This document shows, piece after piece, positions 42,106 through 50,407 of a stretch of 64,000 bases of DNA. How positions within the stretch are numbered: position 1 is the stretch's first letter; every line of letters starts with the position of its first letter. Location: the NCBI RefSeq assembly GCF_002093115.1, contig NZ_NAAD01000001.1:124001-188000 (forward strand), written 5' to 3'. The translations under genes were made by a program, and so were the position numbers. The notes beneath the pieces were generated by a model, which was given only the letters and a program-made list of their open reading frames with translations, did no database searches and had not been told where the DNA came from. Source of the stretch: Geothermobacter hydrogeniphilus. GTDB lineage: Bacteria; Desulfobacterota; Desulfuromonadia; Desulfuromonadales; Geothermobacteraceae.

Positions 42106-43401
42106 TCACCCCGCCTGATCAGATCCTTCCTCCCGCGCCAACTTCCTCCCCCGCTCGATATCCACCCGCGACAGCAGCCAGCCACCGAGAATGAACAGTA
42201 CTGACAGGGCGATGATGGCGTTGCGGGTCGAGCCGGTGAGCTGGTTGATCAGGGCGAACAGGAAGGGACCGAGGATCGCCGCGAACTTGTTGCTGATGGC
42301 GAAAAAACCGAAGAACTCGGCATTCTTTCCCGCCGGGACCAGACTGCCGAACAGTGACCGGCTGAGGGCCTGGATGCCGCCGAGGATGGCGGCGACGATG
42401 ACGCCGAGTGCCCAGAACTCCCAGCCGCGGGTCATGAAATAAGCCCAGCAGACCACCCCGAGAAACGCCCCGATAGCGAACAACAGAGTCCGGCGGGTGC
42501 CGAACCTCTCCGCCAGTCGGCCGCAGAGCAGGGTGCCGGGCAGGGCGAGAAACTGGATCATCAAAAAACAGCCGAGGATGCTTCCCTGCGACAGGCCGAG
42601 TTCCTGGCGGGCGAAGACCGCCGAGACGACGATCACGGTCTGCACGCCGTCGTTGTAGCAGAGAAAGGCGAGCAGGAAGCGGAACAGGTCGCTGTGGCGG
42701 CGCAGTTCGCGGAAGGTGGCCAGGTAGCTGCCGCGCCCCTCTGCGGGACGCGCCGGGGTGGCGGGCAGGTGCAGCAGCGCGGGCAGGGCGAAACCGGCCC
42801 ACCAGAGGCCGGTGAGGGCGAAGCCGAGACGACCGGCGGCCGCTTTGTCGGGCAGGCCGAGCAGCTGCGAACCCTGGATCAGGCCGAACACCAGCAGCAG
42901 GGCGAGTCCGCCGCCGAGGTAGCCGAGGGCGTAACCGCGCGACGACAGGCGGTCCATCTCGTCCGGCGCGGCGAGGATCGGCAGGTAGGCGTTGTAGAAG
43001 ATATTGCCGCCGGCGAAGGCGAGGTTGGCGAGGGCGAAAAAGAGCGCCGCCGGCAGCCAGGCGGAGGCGGCCGGCAGGGCCAGCAGCAGGCAGGCCGCGG
43101 CGCCGCCCAGGGCACAGAGCCGCAGCAGAGCGAGGTGATAGCCGCGGCGGTCGGCCCAGTGGCCGAGCTGCGGAGCGCAGAGGGCGACCAGCAGCAGCGA
43201 CCCGGACACCAGGTAGCCCCAGAGAGCACTGGCCGCCAGGGGCGATGTCAGCCCGGGAATGTGGACGCCGCCGGGGGGAATCAGGCTGACGAAATAGACC
43301 GGAAAGACCGCCGTCAGGATGACGGTGGCAAAGGCGGAGTTGCCCCAGTCGTAGAGGCACCAGGCGCGCCAGAGCCGGGTTTTGGCTGCCGGGCCGTTCA
43401 T
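42106..43401 (-). CDS. MFS transporter, UMF1/Atg22-like
   Basis: 431 residues from ATG 43401; an upstream TTG at 43,410 would place the start inside the terminator tail. About twelve membrane segments. The N-terminal LYDWGNSAFATVILTAVFPVYF is the characteristic signature of the UMF1/Atg22-like major facilitator family. GHWADRRGYHLALLR is the loop 2-3 motif. Members may export amino acids or other small metabolites; the substrate is not known. It stands alone between a terminator and a convergent small gene. Confidence 0.85.
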   Translation of the reverse strand: MNGPAAKTRLWRAWCLYDWGNSAFATVILTAVFPVYFVSLIPPGGVHIPGLTSPLAASALWGYLVSGSLLLVALCAPQLGHWADRRGYHLALLRLCALGGAAACLLLALPAASAWLPAALFFALANLAFAGGNIFYNAYLPILAAPDEMDRLSSRGYALGYLGGGLALLLVFGLIQGSQLLGLPDKAAAGRLGFALTGLWWAGFALPALLHLPATPARPAEGRGSYLATFRELRRHSDLFRFLLAFLCYNDGVQTVIVVSAVFARQELGLSQGSILGCFLMIQFLALPGTLLCGRLAERFGTRRTLLFAIGAFLGVVCWAYFMTRGWEFWALGVIVAAILGGIQALSRSLFGSLVPAGKNAEFFGFFAISNKFAAILGPFLFALINQLTGSTRNAIIALSVLFILGGWLLSRVDIERGRKLAREEGSDQAG

Positions 43402-43408
43402 TTCAGGC

Positions 43409-43451
43409 AAAAAAAGACCCCGGGCCCAAAGGAGGAGAAAGCGCCGGGGTC
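43409..43451 (-). terminator. Intrinsic terminator
   Basis: On the minus strand GACCCCGG (43,451-43,444) pairs with CCGGGGTC (43,423-43,416), followed by seven T residues. It lies after the minus-strand operon ending with the Cys-cluster gene and just before the MFS start. Confidence 0.8.
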
Positions 43452-43534
43452 AATGTCGTGTTGTTGCTGAGTGAGAATTGCATGATGGGTGCCAATTTTT
43501 CCAAGTCTTTGGAATCCCGTGGCGACAGTCGTCT

Positions 43535-43855
43535 TCATCCTTTTCTCCGGTTTATTTTGACGGCCTGATGACACGCATGCGGCGTAATTTTGACACCCGG
43601 TTTCTGCATTTCACCGATAGCTTCGACATAGCCGCAGCTTCGTGGCAGCCATTGCACCGTGGCGACCACCTCGGGGGTCAACTGCACACAGTCTTCGCCG
43701 ACCTCGAAGCGCTTGTGATAGACCTTGCAGCGGCGGGTGACGACATCCAGGTAGCGGCAGGCGGTTTCGGTTTCGACGATGGTGCCGTCCGCCTCGATCC
43801 GTTTTTCAAAACAGCAGCGGCCGCACTGTTTGCAGATTTTCTCCCAGTCACTCAT
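43535..43855 (-). CDS. YkgJ/YcgN-like cysteine cluster protein
   Basis: 106 residues from ATG 43855. The start DWEKICKQCGRCCFEK and further cysteines (TACRYLDVVTRRCKVY, EDCVQL, SCGYVEA, ACHQAV) form the conserved Cys pattern of the YkgJ (CxxCxxCC) family, proposed to bind zinc or an iron-sulphur cluster. The function is unknown. The start overlaps the end of the lipoprotein gene by 8 bases, so both are translated together. A strong terminator follows. Confidence 0.82.
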   Translation of the reverse strand: MSDWEKICKQCGRCCFEKRIEADGTIVETETACRYLDVVTRRCKVYHKRFEVGEDCVQLTPEVVATVQWLPRSCGYVEAIGEMQKPGVKITPHACHQAVKINRRKG

Positions 43856-44603
43856 TGACAAAGGACAGCGCCAGCCGGTTGTGGTCGACCACGATGCGTG
43901 TCGGGCGCTCCGGTTCAAGATCCGCCAGTTGCCAGCAGGTCCGGCGCAGCAGCGCGGTGGGGTTGTCCGGGGACTCGGCAAGCGGCCGCAGCAGCTGTTG
44001 CAGGATCTGCTTGACGCGCGGCGCGGAGAGGTCCGCCAGGTCGATGGTCAATGTCACCGGGGAGGCGGCGTCCCGGGTCGCGCTCAGCAGCAGCCATGGC
44101 CCGGTGCCGTCGGCATGAAGCCGTGGTTGCCGGAGCGTCGCGGCGGCCGCGGTATCATAATTGTCCAGGGTCAGGTCACGTTCGGCATTCCGCAGCGGAA
44201 CCAGGAACAGGGTGCGACTGTCCGGAGCGGCATTCATCGGTCCGGACAGGGTTTCGAACAGGGTCAGCAGGGCGATGGCGCTCTCCGGCGGGGTCTGATC
44301 GCTCAGCAGCAGCCAGGCGTAGCGGGCGAAACCGGAAGCCGGCATCTCGCTCGTGGTCAGCGGTGCCCAGACCGGGTGCCGGGCGGCGGTGTCGACGGCT
44401 GCGGCGGCCTGTTCGCTGCGGACCCGCGCCAGTTCTTCCTGCAGTTCCTGCAGCTGCTGCTTGAGACGCTGCATGCTCTCCATGGTCTGCTGCCCGCCCG
44501 CCTCGTCGTCAGCGACCGGGGGTCCATGGTGTCGCGGCGGACGCGGATGACAGGCACTCAGGGTCAGCACAACCAGCAGGGTGGTGAGACAGCGGAACAG
44601 CAT
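43848..44603 (-). CDS. Putative lipoprotein with coiled-coil segment
   Basis: 251 residues. The signal peptide LTTLLVVLTLSAC ends in a lipobox (LSAC), so the protein should be lipid-anchored. A short coiled coil follows (SMQRLKQQLQELQEELARVRSEQAA), then a C-terminal domain without recognised family. The context (LysE exporter upstream, Cys-cluster protein downstream) gives no clear role. Glu/Gln-rich heptads suggest oligomerisation or contact with peptidoglycan-associated proteins; this is inference. Confidence 0.7.
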   Translation of the reverse strand: MLFRCLTTLLVVLTLSACHPRPPRHHGPPVADDEAGGQQTMESMQRLKQQLQELQEELARVRSEQAAAAVDTAARHPVWAPLTTSEMPASGFARYAWLLLSDQTPPESAIALLTLFETLSGPMNAAPDSRTLFLVPLRNAERDLTLDNYDTAAAATLRQPRLHADGTGPWLLLSATRDAASPVTLTIDLADLSAPRVKQILQQLLRPLAESPDNPTALLRRTCWQLADLEPERPTRIVVDHNRLALSFVNE

Positions 44604-44636
44604 GACGTCATCCTCCTTTGGCCAGAAATGTCCAAC

Positions 44637-45263
44637 TCAGCGTCCCGGCCAGGCGAGACGGATGCCGAGGGCGACAAGGATGGTTCCGGCGCCGCGATCC
44701 AGCCAGCGTCCGGTGCGTGGTCGACGCTGCAGCCAGGCACCGAGGCTGCCGGCGAAGAAGCCGATCAGGCCGAAGATCAGCAGTACCAGCACCACGAAGA
44801 TACATCCGAGCAGCAGCATCTGCAAGGGGATCGCGTCGGCGTCGGCGGAGACGAACTGCGGGAAAAAGGCGATGAAGAAGACCGCGACCTTGGGGTTGAG
44901 GATGTTGGCGACAATCGACTGGCGGAAGATCAGGCCGGGGCGCACCGCCGGGAGGGCGTTTTCGGTGCGGATGGTGCCGGCGCTGCGCAGCATTTTAACG
45001 CCGATCCAGATCAGGTAACCGCCGCCGACCAGTTTGACCAGGCCGAACAGGGTTGCCGACGAGGCAAGCAGGGCGGACAGGCCGAGAATGGCGAACAGGG
45101 TATGCACCAGGTTGCCGAGGGCGAAACCGCTTGCCGCGGCCAGTGCCGCCAGGCGTCCCTGGGCGATGCCGCGGGTGAGAACGTAGATGTTGTCCGGCCC
45201 CGGGGTCAGGATCAGGGCGATGGAGGCGGCGCAGAAGAGAGAGAGGCGGGTCGGGTCGAGCAT
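44637..45263 (-). CDS. LysE/RhtB family exporter
   Basis: 208 residues with six hydrophobic segments. LTPGPDNIYVLTRGIAQGRLA is the conserved LysE-family N-terminal motif (around residue 20), and the later VANILNPKVAVFFIAFFPQFV is the second signature. Members export amino acids or homoserine lactones from the cytoplasm. The specific substrate is unclear. It lies between the lipoprotein gene and a small secreted protein gene, all on the minus strand with gaps of about 20-35 bases, so probably one transcript. Confidence 0.88.
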   Translation of the reverse strand: MLDPTRLSLFCAASIALILTPGPDNIYVLTRGIAQGRLAALAAASGFALGNLVHTLFAILGLSALLASSATLFGLVKLVGGGYLIWIGVKMLRSAGTIRTENALPAVRPGLIFRQSIVANILNPKVAVFFIAFFPQFVSADADAIPLQMLLLGCIFVVLVLLIFGLIGFFAGSLGAWLQRRPRTGRWLDRGAGTILVALGIRLAWPGR

Positions 45264-45284
45264 TCACAAGATCCTTTGGTCCGA

Positions 45285-45731
45285 TTATTCCATTCCAGTT
45301 TCAGCCGGCAGCTTGTCGAGCCGGATGTGGTTGATACGGGGAAACCAGAGCCAGCGGCCGCGATAGCTGCCTTCCAGGCGCAGGTGGCCGTCGTCGGCGC
45401 GGTGCAGGGCGAAGGGAATCTCCAGGTCCCGGTAGCGCAACAGCAGTTTTCCCCCGGAGAATCTCACCTCACTCTGCCAGTCAGCGCGGTAGGACTCGTT
45501 GTGCCAGCGGCCGGTCGGCGGCGGTCCGGGTTCCAGGCTCAGACGGAGCCCGGTCTCCCAGCGTACACAGTCCTGCTGGTCGCAACTGGTCAGATCCCCC
45601 TGCCACTGTCCGACCAGATGCGGCAGGTCGGCCGGTCCCAGGGGGATCTCCTCCGCCCGGACCGTGGTCGCACAGAGTACCAGGAGAATCAGCAGCCTCG
45701 CGACGCCGCGCTCATGGTTTGGTCGCCGCAT
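45285..45731 (-). CDS. Small secreted protein of unknown function
   Basis: 148 residues. It has a basic start and hydrophobic stretch ARLLILLVLCATTVRAEE consistent with a signal peptide and cleavage after VRA. The mature part is rich in W, R and beta-strand-like segments (GQWQGDLTSCDQQDCVRWE, LLLRYRDLEIPFALHR), resembling lipocalin/META-type small beta barrels, but I recognise no family. Two cysteines (SCDQQDC) may form a disulphide in the periplasm. Its start overlaps the DUF302 gene by 20 bases. Confidence 0.65.
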   Translation of the reverse strand: MRRPNHERGVARLLILLVLCATTVRAEEIPLGPADLPHLVGQWQGDLTSCDQQDCVRWETGLRLSLEPGPPPTGRWHNESYRADWQSEVRFSGGKLLLRYRDLEIPFALHRADDGHLRLEGSYRGRWLWFPRINHIRLDKLPAETGME

Positions 45732-46173
45732 GAGCGAAATTGCTCAGAGCCTTGCTGATCTTGTTCAGAACCGGTTGGCAGGCGTCGAGTTGGTGACGTT
45801 TTCCGAGCCAGGCCGGATCATTGTAGCTCAGCTGGACCCTGCCGTCGGCATCTTTGTAGATCAGGGCCTTCATCGGCAGGTCGATGGCGGTCTGCTGGTC
45901 GCACTGCATCAGCTTGCTGCCGATTTTCGGGTTGCCGAAGATCACCAGCGTGGTCGGGCGCAGCTGCAGCCCCACTTTTGCCGCGCCGGCGGCATGATCG
46001 ATGCGGTTGAAGACTGTCATCCCCTTGGCATGCAGGGCCGCTTCCAGCCGGTCGGCGGTCTGGCTGACGGAATGAGCGCTGGTGACGGTGATCAGGCCGC
46101 CCGCGGCATAGAGCAGCGAGCTGGTCGTCAGCAGCAGGATAGACATGAACAGGATGATTTTCATATCGGACAT
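45712..46173 (-). CDS. DUF302 protein, exported
   Basis: 153 residues. The signal peptide is IILFMSILLLTTSSLLYA. The DUF302 core is present: HSVSQTADRLEAALHAKGMTVFNRIDHAAGA, TTLVIFGNPKIGSKLM, and DLPMKALIYKDADGRVQLSYNDP. DUF302 proteins are small, probably periplasmic, with no settled biochemical role. ATG 46173 or 46164 may be used. It leads a run of minus-strand genes reaching to the terminator at 43,409. Confidence 0.85.
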   Translation of the reverse strand: MSDMKIILFMSILLLTTSSLLYAAGGLITVTSAHSVSQTADRLEAALHAKGMTVFNRIDHAAGAAKVGLQLRPTTLVIFGNPKIGSKLMQCDQQTAIDLPMKALIYKDADGRVQLSYNDPAWLGKRHQLDACQPVLNKISKALSNFAHAATKP

Positions 46174-46249
46174 CCTTCTGTTTCAGGGGAACTTCTTGCG
46201 TGATCTGCGGTTGATGAACCCGCGGATTCAGGGGTAAGTATACCCTATC

Positions 46250-46741
46250 TCAGGAAGAGGGGCCGGGTTCGAGGTGAAGGGCCAGCCAGACCGTGTCCTC
46301 GTCGGCCGCGGTTGCTTCGACCCGGTGGCGGCGATGGGCGGGGATCAGCAGATGGTCGCCGGGCCGCAGGTCGATGAACTGTTCCGGATCGCTGAACCGC
46401 AGCCGGGCACTGCCGGCGACCAGCAGCACCCATTCATCCTGCGGTTGATCGTACCATTCCCCCGTGGGGGTGGCCTGTCCACGCGAGACGATTCGCTCCA
46501 GCCGGATACCGGGCCGCGTCAGCAGGGTGGTGAAGAGTTCTTCGGGCAACTGCTCGGGAATATTGTCCCACAGGCTGGTCGGACTAACCGGTGGGGCCTC
46601 GATCCAGTAGATCTGCTTATGCCCGCCGGCGGCGAGACGGTCCCGTTCTTTCTCCGCCGCGGCGCGGCTGGTGAAGTCGGCAACCGGGAAGCGAGCGCCA
46701 TTGTCGTCCTGGCGCCACAGTCTGAAAGGAGCAGCTGACAT
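46250..46741 (-). CDS. Cupin domain protein
   Basis: 163 residues from ATG 46741, whose codon overlaps the stop of the DksA/TraR-like gene. The C-terminal two thirds is a cupin: GEWYDQPQDEWVLLVAGSARLRF and DLRPGDHLLIPAHRRHRVEAT give conserved His/Glu metal-ligand positions. The N-terminal part (FRLWRQDDNGARFPVADFTSRAAAE) resembles an SPOR-like or small charged segment of unknown role. Such proteins are often tied to phosphomannose isomerase-like or regulatory functions; none can be assigned. Confidence 0.75.
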   Translation of the reverse strand: MSAAPFRLWRQDDNGARFPVADFTSRAAAEKERDRLAAGGHKQIYWIEAPPVSPTSLWDNIPEQLPEELFTTLLTRPGIRLERIVSRGQATPTGEWYDQPQDEWVLLVAGSARLRFSDPEQFIDLRPGDHLLIPAHRRHRVEATAADEDTVWLALHLEPGPSS

Positions 46742-47088
46742 TACCGCCGCTCCCGCCGTTCCTGGCAGTCGACGCAGAAGGGGCTCTCCGGCCGGGCCCG
46801 CAGCCGGTCCGGGTCGATTTCCTCTTCGCATGCGACGCAGATGCCGTACGCGTCCGCCTCGATGCGCTCAAGGGCGGCGGCGATCTGCCGCAGGCGCTGT
46901 TCGGCGATGCGGCGTCCGGCCAGGGTCATCTGTTGCTGCTGCATGGCGTCCATCCGCGACAGTCGGCCGATCGGCTGGTCGAGATCGACCGCCTCGGCGG
47001 ATTCGGCGGAGTCAGCCAGTTGTTTTTCCAGCTCAGTGCGACGGGCAAGCAGTGCATCCCTGAATTTCCAGATATTGGCAATACTCAT
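46741..47088 (-). CDS. TraR/DksA-type C4 zinc-finger protein
   Basis: 115 residues. The C-terminus has the C4 zinc finger CVACEEEIDPDRLRARPESPFCVDC. The N-terminal half is a helical coiled coil (RDALLARRTELEKQLADSAES), as in DksA. DksA-like proteins bind the secondary channel of RNA polymerase and adjust transcription with ppGpp. This one is shorter than E. coli DksA (151) and lacks a clear DxxDxA tip motif, so it may be a DksA paralogue. The tandem repeat lies directly upstream of it. Confidence 0.82.
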   Translation of the reverse strand: MSIANIWKFRDALLARRTELEKQLADSAESAEAVDLDQPIGRLSRMDAMQQQQMTLAGRRIAEQRLRQIAAALERIEADAYGICVACEEEIDPDRLRARPESPFCVDCQERRERR

Positions 47089-47130
47089 AAATGATAAACC
47101 CTTCTGGGCGCTGGGCGCTGGGCGCTTGGC

Positions 47131-47196
47131 CTCGAACCTCGAACCTCGAATCTCGAACCTTGAACCTTGAACCTTGAACCTTGAACCTCGAACCTT
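47131..47196. repeat. Tandem 7-base repeat (CTCGAAC/CTTGAAC)
   Basis: About nine copies of a 7-base unit alternating between CTCGAAC and CTTGAAC, preceded by three copies of a GGGCGCT unit. It runs directly up to the stop codon of the arfB gene and fills most of the gap to the DksA-like gene. Related heptad repeats occur in many proteobacteria and are prone to copy-number change. Confidence 0.9.
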
Positions 47197-47614
47197 ACTC
47201 CCGCACCCGCCCGCGCAGAGCCTTGGTCCGGCCGCGGCGGGTCTTGCGGTCGACGCGTTTTTTCTGTGCTGACTTGCTCGGTTTGGTCGGACGGCGTTTC
47301 TTGCGTACCTCGGAGGCTTTGAGCACCAGCTCTCTCAGGCGTTCCAGGGCTTCCCGCCGGTTCTGCTCCTGTGAACGATGGCTGCGGGAGGTGATGATCA
47401 ATACCCCCTCGTTGCTGACCTGTCCTGAGGCGAGGCCGCGCAGGCGCTGCCGAATCCGTTCCGGCAGGGAAGAACGGGCGATATCGAAGCGGAGCTGGAT
47501 GGCTGTCTGGCTGCGGTTGACGTGCTGGCCGCCGGGACCGCCGGCGGTGATGGCGCTGAAGGTGATTTCGTGCAACGGCAGGCGCAGGCCGGGTTTGATT
47601 TCGAGACAATCCAT
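47195..47614 (-). CDS. arfB: Peptidyl-tRNA hydrolase ArfB (YaeJ)
   Basis: 139 residues from ATG 47614; upstream in-frame starts overlap the cupin gene and add non-conserved residues. The GGQ motif AGGPGGQHVNRSQTA matches release-factor domain 3, and a basic tail (KKRRPTKPSKSAQKKRVDRKTRR) fits the 30S mRNA channel. ArfB rescues stalled ribosomes by releasing the nascent chain. This reading is supported by its typical length of about 140 residues. A tandem repeat begins right after its stop codon. Confidence 0.9.
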   Translation of the reverse strand: MDCLEIKPGLRLPLHEITFSAITAGGPGGQHVNRSQTAIQLRFDIARSSLPERIRQRLRGLASGQVSNEGVLIITSRSHRSQEQNRREALERLRELVLKASEVRKKRRPTKPSKSAQKKRVDRKTRRGRTKALRGRVRE

Positions 47615-47622
47615 GGCAGCTG

Positions 47623-47985
47623 TCAATCCGTCACCAGTTCGATGGTGTCGGGCTGGTTCGGTACCAGGCACAGGAAACGAAACGGTTCATCACCGAGGGT
47701 GCGGTACCAGTGGGGAACTCCGGCGGGGATGAAGACCACATCACCGGCGTTGACCTGCAGTCGCTCGCCGCCGATGCTGACTTCGGCTGTACCGCTGAGG
47801 ACATACTTCTCGTGTTCGACGCTGTTGGTGTGATTCGGCATTGAACCGCCTGCCTCGATGGTAAAGCAGCGCATGGCGAAGTTCGGGGTTTCATCCGGGG
47901 AGAGCAGCATCTGCATGCTGGTTTTCGTTCCTGCCGGAATCCCGGTTTTGGGTACATCCGCCAATTTCAGGACTTTCGCGTTCAT
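47623..47985 (-). CDS. Small cupin protein
   Basis: 120 residues. A single conserved cupin barrel: NHTNSVEHEKYVLSGTAEV and GDVVFIPAGVPHWYR supply the two cupin motifs, with His and Glu metal ligands. The first motif reads N-H-x5-H-E, as in metal-dependent mononuclear cupins. Function is unknown; possibilities include dioxygenase-like or ligand-sensing roles. It overlaps by 4 bases the preceding thiol-redox gene, so both are co-translated. Confidence 0.82.
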   Translation of the reverse strand: MNAKVLKLADVPKTGIPAGTKTSMQMLLSPDETPNFAMRCFTIEAGGSMPNHTNSVEHEKYVLSGTAEVSIGGERLQVNAGDVVFIPAGVPHWYRTLGDEPFRFLCLVPNQPDTIELVTD

Positions 47986-49091
47986 GGCTTCTCCTTTACC
48001 GGCCAGAGACCTTTTTCCCGCAACTCGTCGAGCAGTTCCGGACCCTGTCCGAGGCTGTCGAAAATGATCGCCGAGGTCATGGTGGCGGCGGTGACGGCAT
48101 CGACCTGCGGGTCGAAGACCGGCGGCGAGGTCAGCACGCTGCCGATCAGTCGCTTGCGCATTTTCTCCACTTCCTCGCGGTTCCAGTTGACGTTGCCCCA
48201 GCGGGTCAGCTGCAGCGGTTCGAAGCTGACCACCCGTGCGTTTTTGTCAAAGACATAGATGAAATGAACATCGTGGCAGATATCGCAGATCGACTGGCGG
48301 CTGGTGACCTCGGCGAACAGGGTATGGACCTGGTTGTCCCGGCGCATTCGGGCCATGTAGACCCGACGGCCGCTGCGCAGGTCGAGTTGGCGAAAGGCGA
48401 CCAGGGTGCCGCCGAAGTCGATGAAGGCGGTGCGGACGCGGTATTCGAGGTCCTCCGGGGAGAGCAGCGGTTCGATGGCGGAGCGGACCTTCTTCGCCCT
48501 GGCGCCCTGATGTCGCAGGGTTTTGAGGTCGGTCCCCGCCAGGTCCTGGAACTCGTAGAAAAGATTTTCGTAATGGGTGTTCAGCCCGAGGTGAGTTCCG
48601 GCCACCACCCCCGGTTTACCCGGACGATCCTGGCGGACATAGATGGTGAACGGGGTGGCGGCACCGCCGATGGCCCGCCAGAAATTGAATTTCGGGTCGG
48701 GAATCACCGGGAAGGGGACGTTGAAGGCTCGGCGGAATCCTTCCACTTCACTCGGGATGTTGCCGACCGCCAAGCCGAGCATGTGGATGCGTCCCCGGGT
48801 TTTGGGGTCGGCCTCGATCATTTTGAACAGCTCGTTGTAGGAGGCGGTCTGCATCTGGCAGTGGGGACAGTGGGTGTTGAGCATTTCGATGACCAGCAGC
48901 TCGCCGGGAACCTGGCTCGGGGTGAAATGGTCTCCGTCCGGCAGGCCGAGGTAATCGCGATCGGCCTGCGCGGCGGGGACCGGCAGGCTGATTTCGGGAA
49001 AACTGTCGCCGAAGGAGATCGGGTCGCTGACAGCCCGAGCCGGCGACAATCCAGCGAGAAGAAAACAGACAACAAGCATGACACGTAGCAT
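47982..49091 (-). CDS. Exported thioredoxin-like protein with C-terminal FMN-binding-like motif
   Basis: 369 residues from ATG 49091, giving signal peptide VMLVVCFLLAGLSPARA. Residues ~45-190 are a TlpA/redoxin fold with active-site THCPHCQ (CxxC). The middle has a second Cys pair in SICDICHDVHFIYVFD. The C-terminus ends with VFDPQVDAVTAATMTSAIIFDS, similar to the flavin-attachment signature (D-x-SGAT-x-T) of FMN_bind domains. It is probably a periplasmic redox protein linking thiol and flavin or quinone chemistry. A TlpA/FMN_bind arrangement is uncommon. Function is inferred. Confidence 0.72.
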   Translation of the reverse strand: MLRVMLVVCFLLAGLSPARAVSDPISFGDSFPEISLPVPAAQADRDYLGLPDGDHFTPSQVPGELLVIEMLNTHCPHCQMQTASYNELFKMIEADPKTRGRIHMLGLAVGNIPSEVEGFRRAFNVPFPVIPDPKFNFWRAIGGAATPFTIYVRQDRPGKPGVVAGTHLGLNTHYENLFYEFQDLAGTDLKTLRHQGARAKKVRSAIEPLLSPEDLEYRVRTAFIDFGGTLVAFRQLDLRSGRRVYMARMRRDNQVHTLFAEVTSRQSICDICHDVHFIYVFDKNARVVSFEPLQLTRWGNVNWNREEVEKMRKRLIGSVLTSPPVFDPQVDAVTAATMTSAIIFDSLGQGPELLDELREKGLWPVKEKP

Positions 49092-49185
49092 GGCGTATCC
49101 ATCTGGGAATGAAGATGTCCCCAAGCATAGCAGTTTTTGGATAATTGTCTTTGACACGGGGAAGGTTCACTGGTGCAGGAATTTA

Positions 49186-50184
49186 TCAGACCAGCAGCTG
49201 CAGCGGTTCTTCCTGCAGGGCGGCCAGCTGTTCGCGCAGTGAGACGATCTGCTCGCCCCAGAACCGCATACTGTTGAACCAGGGAAAGGCGCGCGGGAAG
49301 GCGGGGTCATCCCAGCGTCGTGCCAGCCAGGCGCTGTGGTAGAGCATGCGCAGGGTGCGCAGCGGCTCGATCAGGCGCAGTTCCCGCAGGTCGAAGTCGC
49401 AGAACTGGTGGTAGCCTTCAAGGATTTTGCCGAGCTGCTGTTGTTGTCGCGTCCGGTCGCCGGAGAGCAGCATCCAGAGATCCTGCACTGCCGGGGCGCT
49501 GCGGGCGTCATCGAAGTCGACGAAATGGGGCGCGCCGTCCCGCCACAGCATATTGCCGCTGTGGCAGTCGCCGTGGACCCTGATCCAGCGGCAGCTGCCG
49601 CCTTCCTCGAGGGCCTGTTCAAGTGCCTGCAGCAGTTGCCCGGTCAGGGCCTGCCAGCTTTCCCGGTATTCCGGCGGCACGAATCGTTCACTCAGCAGTT
49701 CGACACTTTCCCGGCCGTAGTGCGCGAGGTCGATGGCGGGGCGGTGGATGAAATCCCGGCCGGCACCGATGGCGTGGATGCGGCCCAGCAGGCGGCCGAG
49801 AATGAACAGGTTGTCGAGGTTGTCGAACTCGGGAGCGTGCCCGCCGCGGCGAGGAAAGAGGGCAAAGGAAAAAGGACCGAAGTGGAACAGGCTTTGTCCC
49901 GCCGGATCACGCCAGGGGGCGACCACCGGCAGTTCATGCTCGGCCAGTTCGAAGCAGAAGGCGTGTTCCTCGCCGATCTGGGCATCGCTCCAGCGCTGCG
50001 GGCGGTAGAACTTGACGATCAGCGGCGCGTCGTCTTCGAGGCCGACCTGGTAGACGCGGTTCTCGTAGCTGTTGAGCGCCATCACCCGGCAGTCACAGGT
50101 GAAGCCGAGGCTTTCCACCGCATCCATGACGAAATCGGGGGTGAGGGCGTCGAAGGGATGCCCGGTGGTCTTCGGCACGGTCAT
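49186..50184 (-). CDS. srkA: Stress response kinase A (SrkA/YihE/RdoA)
   Basis: 332 residues. The fold is aminoglycoside phosphotransferase/protein kinase-like: FDALTPDFVMDAVESLGF, VKFYRPQRWSDAQIGEEHAF, WIRVHGDCHSGNMLW (catalytic loop with Asp), and FVDFDDARSAPAVQDLWM (metal-binding Asp). These stretches match SrkA, which in E. coli protects against stress-induced death by countering MazE/MazF, and the length of about 330 fits. The cytoplasmic enzyme's targets here are unknown. It overlaps the BFD-like gene by 4 bases. Confidence 0.9.
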   Translation of the reverse strand: MTVPKTTGHPFDALTPDFVMDAVESLGFTCDCRVMALNSYENRVYQVGLEDDAPLIVKFYRPQRWSDAQIGEEHAFCFELAEHELPVVAPWRDPAGQSLFHFGPFSFALFPRRGGHAPEFDNLDNLFILGRLLGRIHAIGAGRDFIHRPAIDLAHYGRESVELLSERFVPPEYRESWQALTGQLLQALEQALEEGGSCRWIRVHGDCHSGNMLWRDGAPHFVDFDDARSAPAVQDLWMLLSGDRTRQQQQLGKILEGYHQFCDFDLRELRLIEPLRTLRMLYHSAWLARRWDDPAFPRAFPWFNSMRFWGEQIVSLREQLAALQEEPLQLLV

Positions 50185-50387
50185 TTGCCTCCGGTTTCGT
50201 CAAGCAGGGCAAGGATCTTCGGTGTGCAGCGTTTGCCGCCGCAGGGTCCGGAACCGGCGCCGGTGGCGGCGCGCAGCTCTTCGAGCGTCCTCATGCCGGT
50301 GGCGATATGTTTCAGGAAAACCCGCTTCTTGACGTTTCTGCACAGGCAGACCGGCTTCAGCCCTTCGATGATGTCCTGCTGATCCAT
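50181..50387 (-). CDS. BFD-like [2Fe-2S]-binding protein
   Basis: 68 residues. CLCRNVKKR and the later GPCGGKRC provide the four cysteines (CxC...CxxxxC) of the bacterioferritin-associated ferredoxin (BFD)-like [2Fe-2S] domain, with the helix GMRTLEELRAATGAGSG between. Such small proteins transfer electrons, often to iron stores or to larger oxidoreductases, and domains of this kind also occur as fusions. No bacterioferritin gene is nearby. Its end overlaps the srkA start, so it is co-transcribed with srkA. Confidence 0.8.
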   Translation of the reverse strand: MDQQDIIEGLKPVCLCRNVKKRVFLKHIATGMRTLEELRAATGAGSGPCGGKRCTPKILALLDETGGK

Positions 50388-50407
50388 GACTCTGATTCCT
50401 TTGCGGC

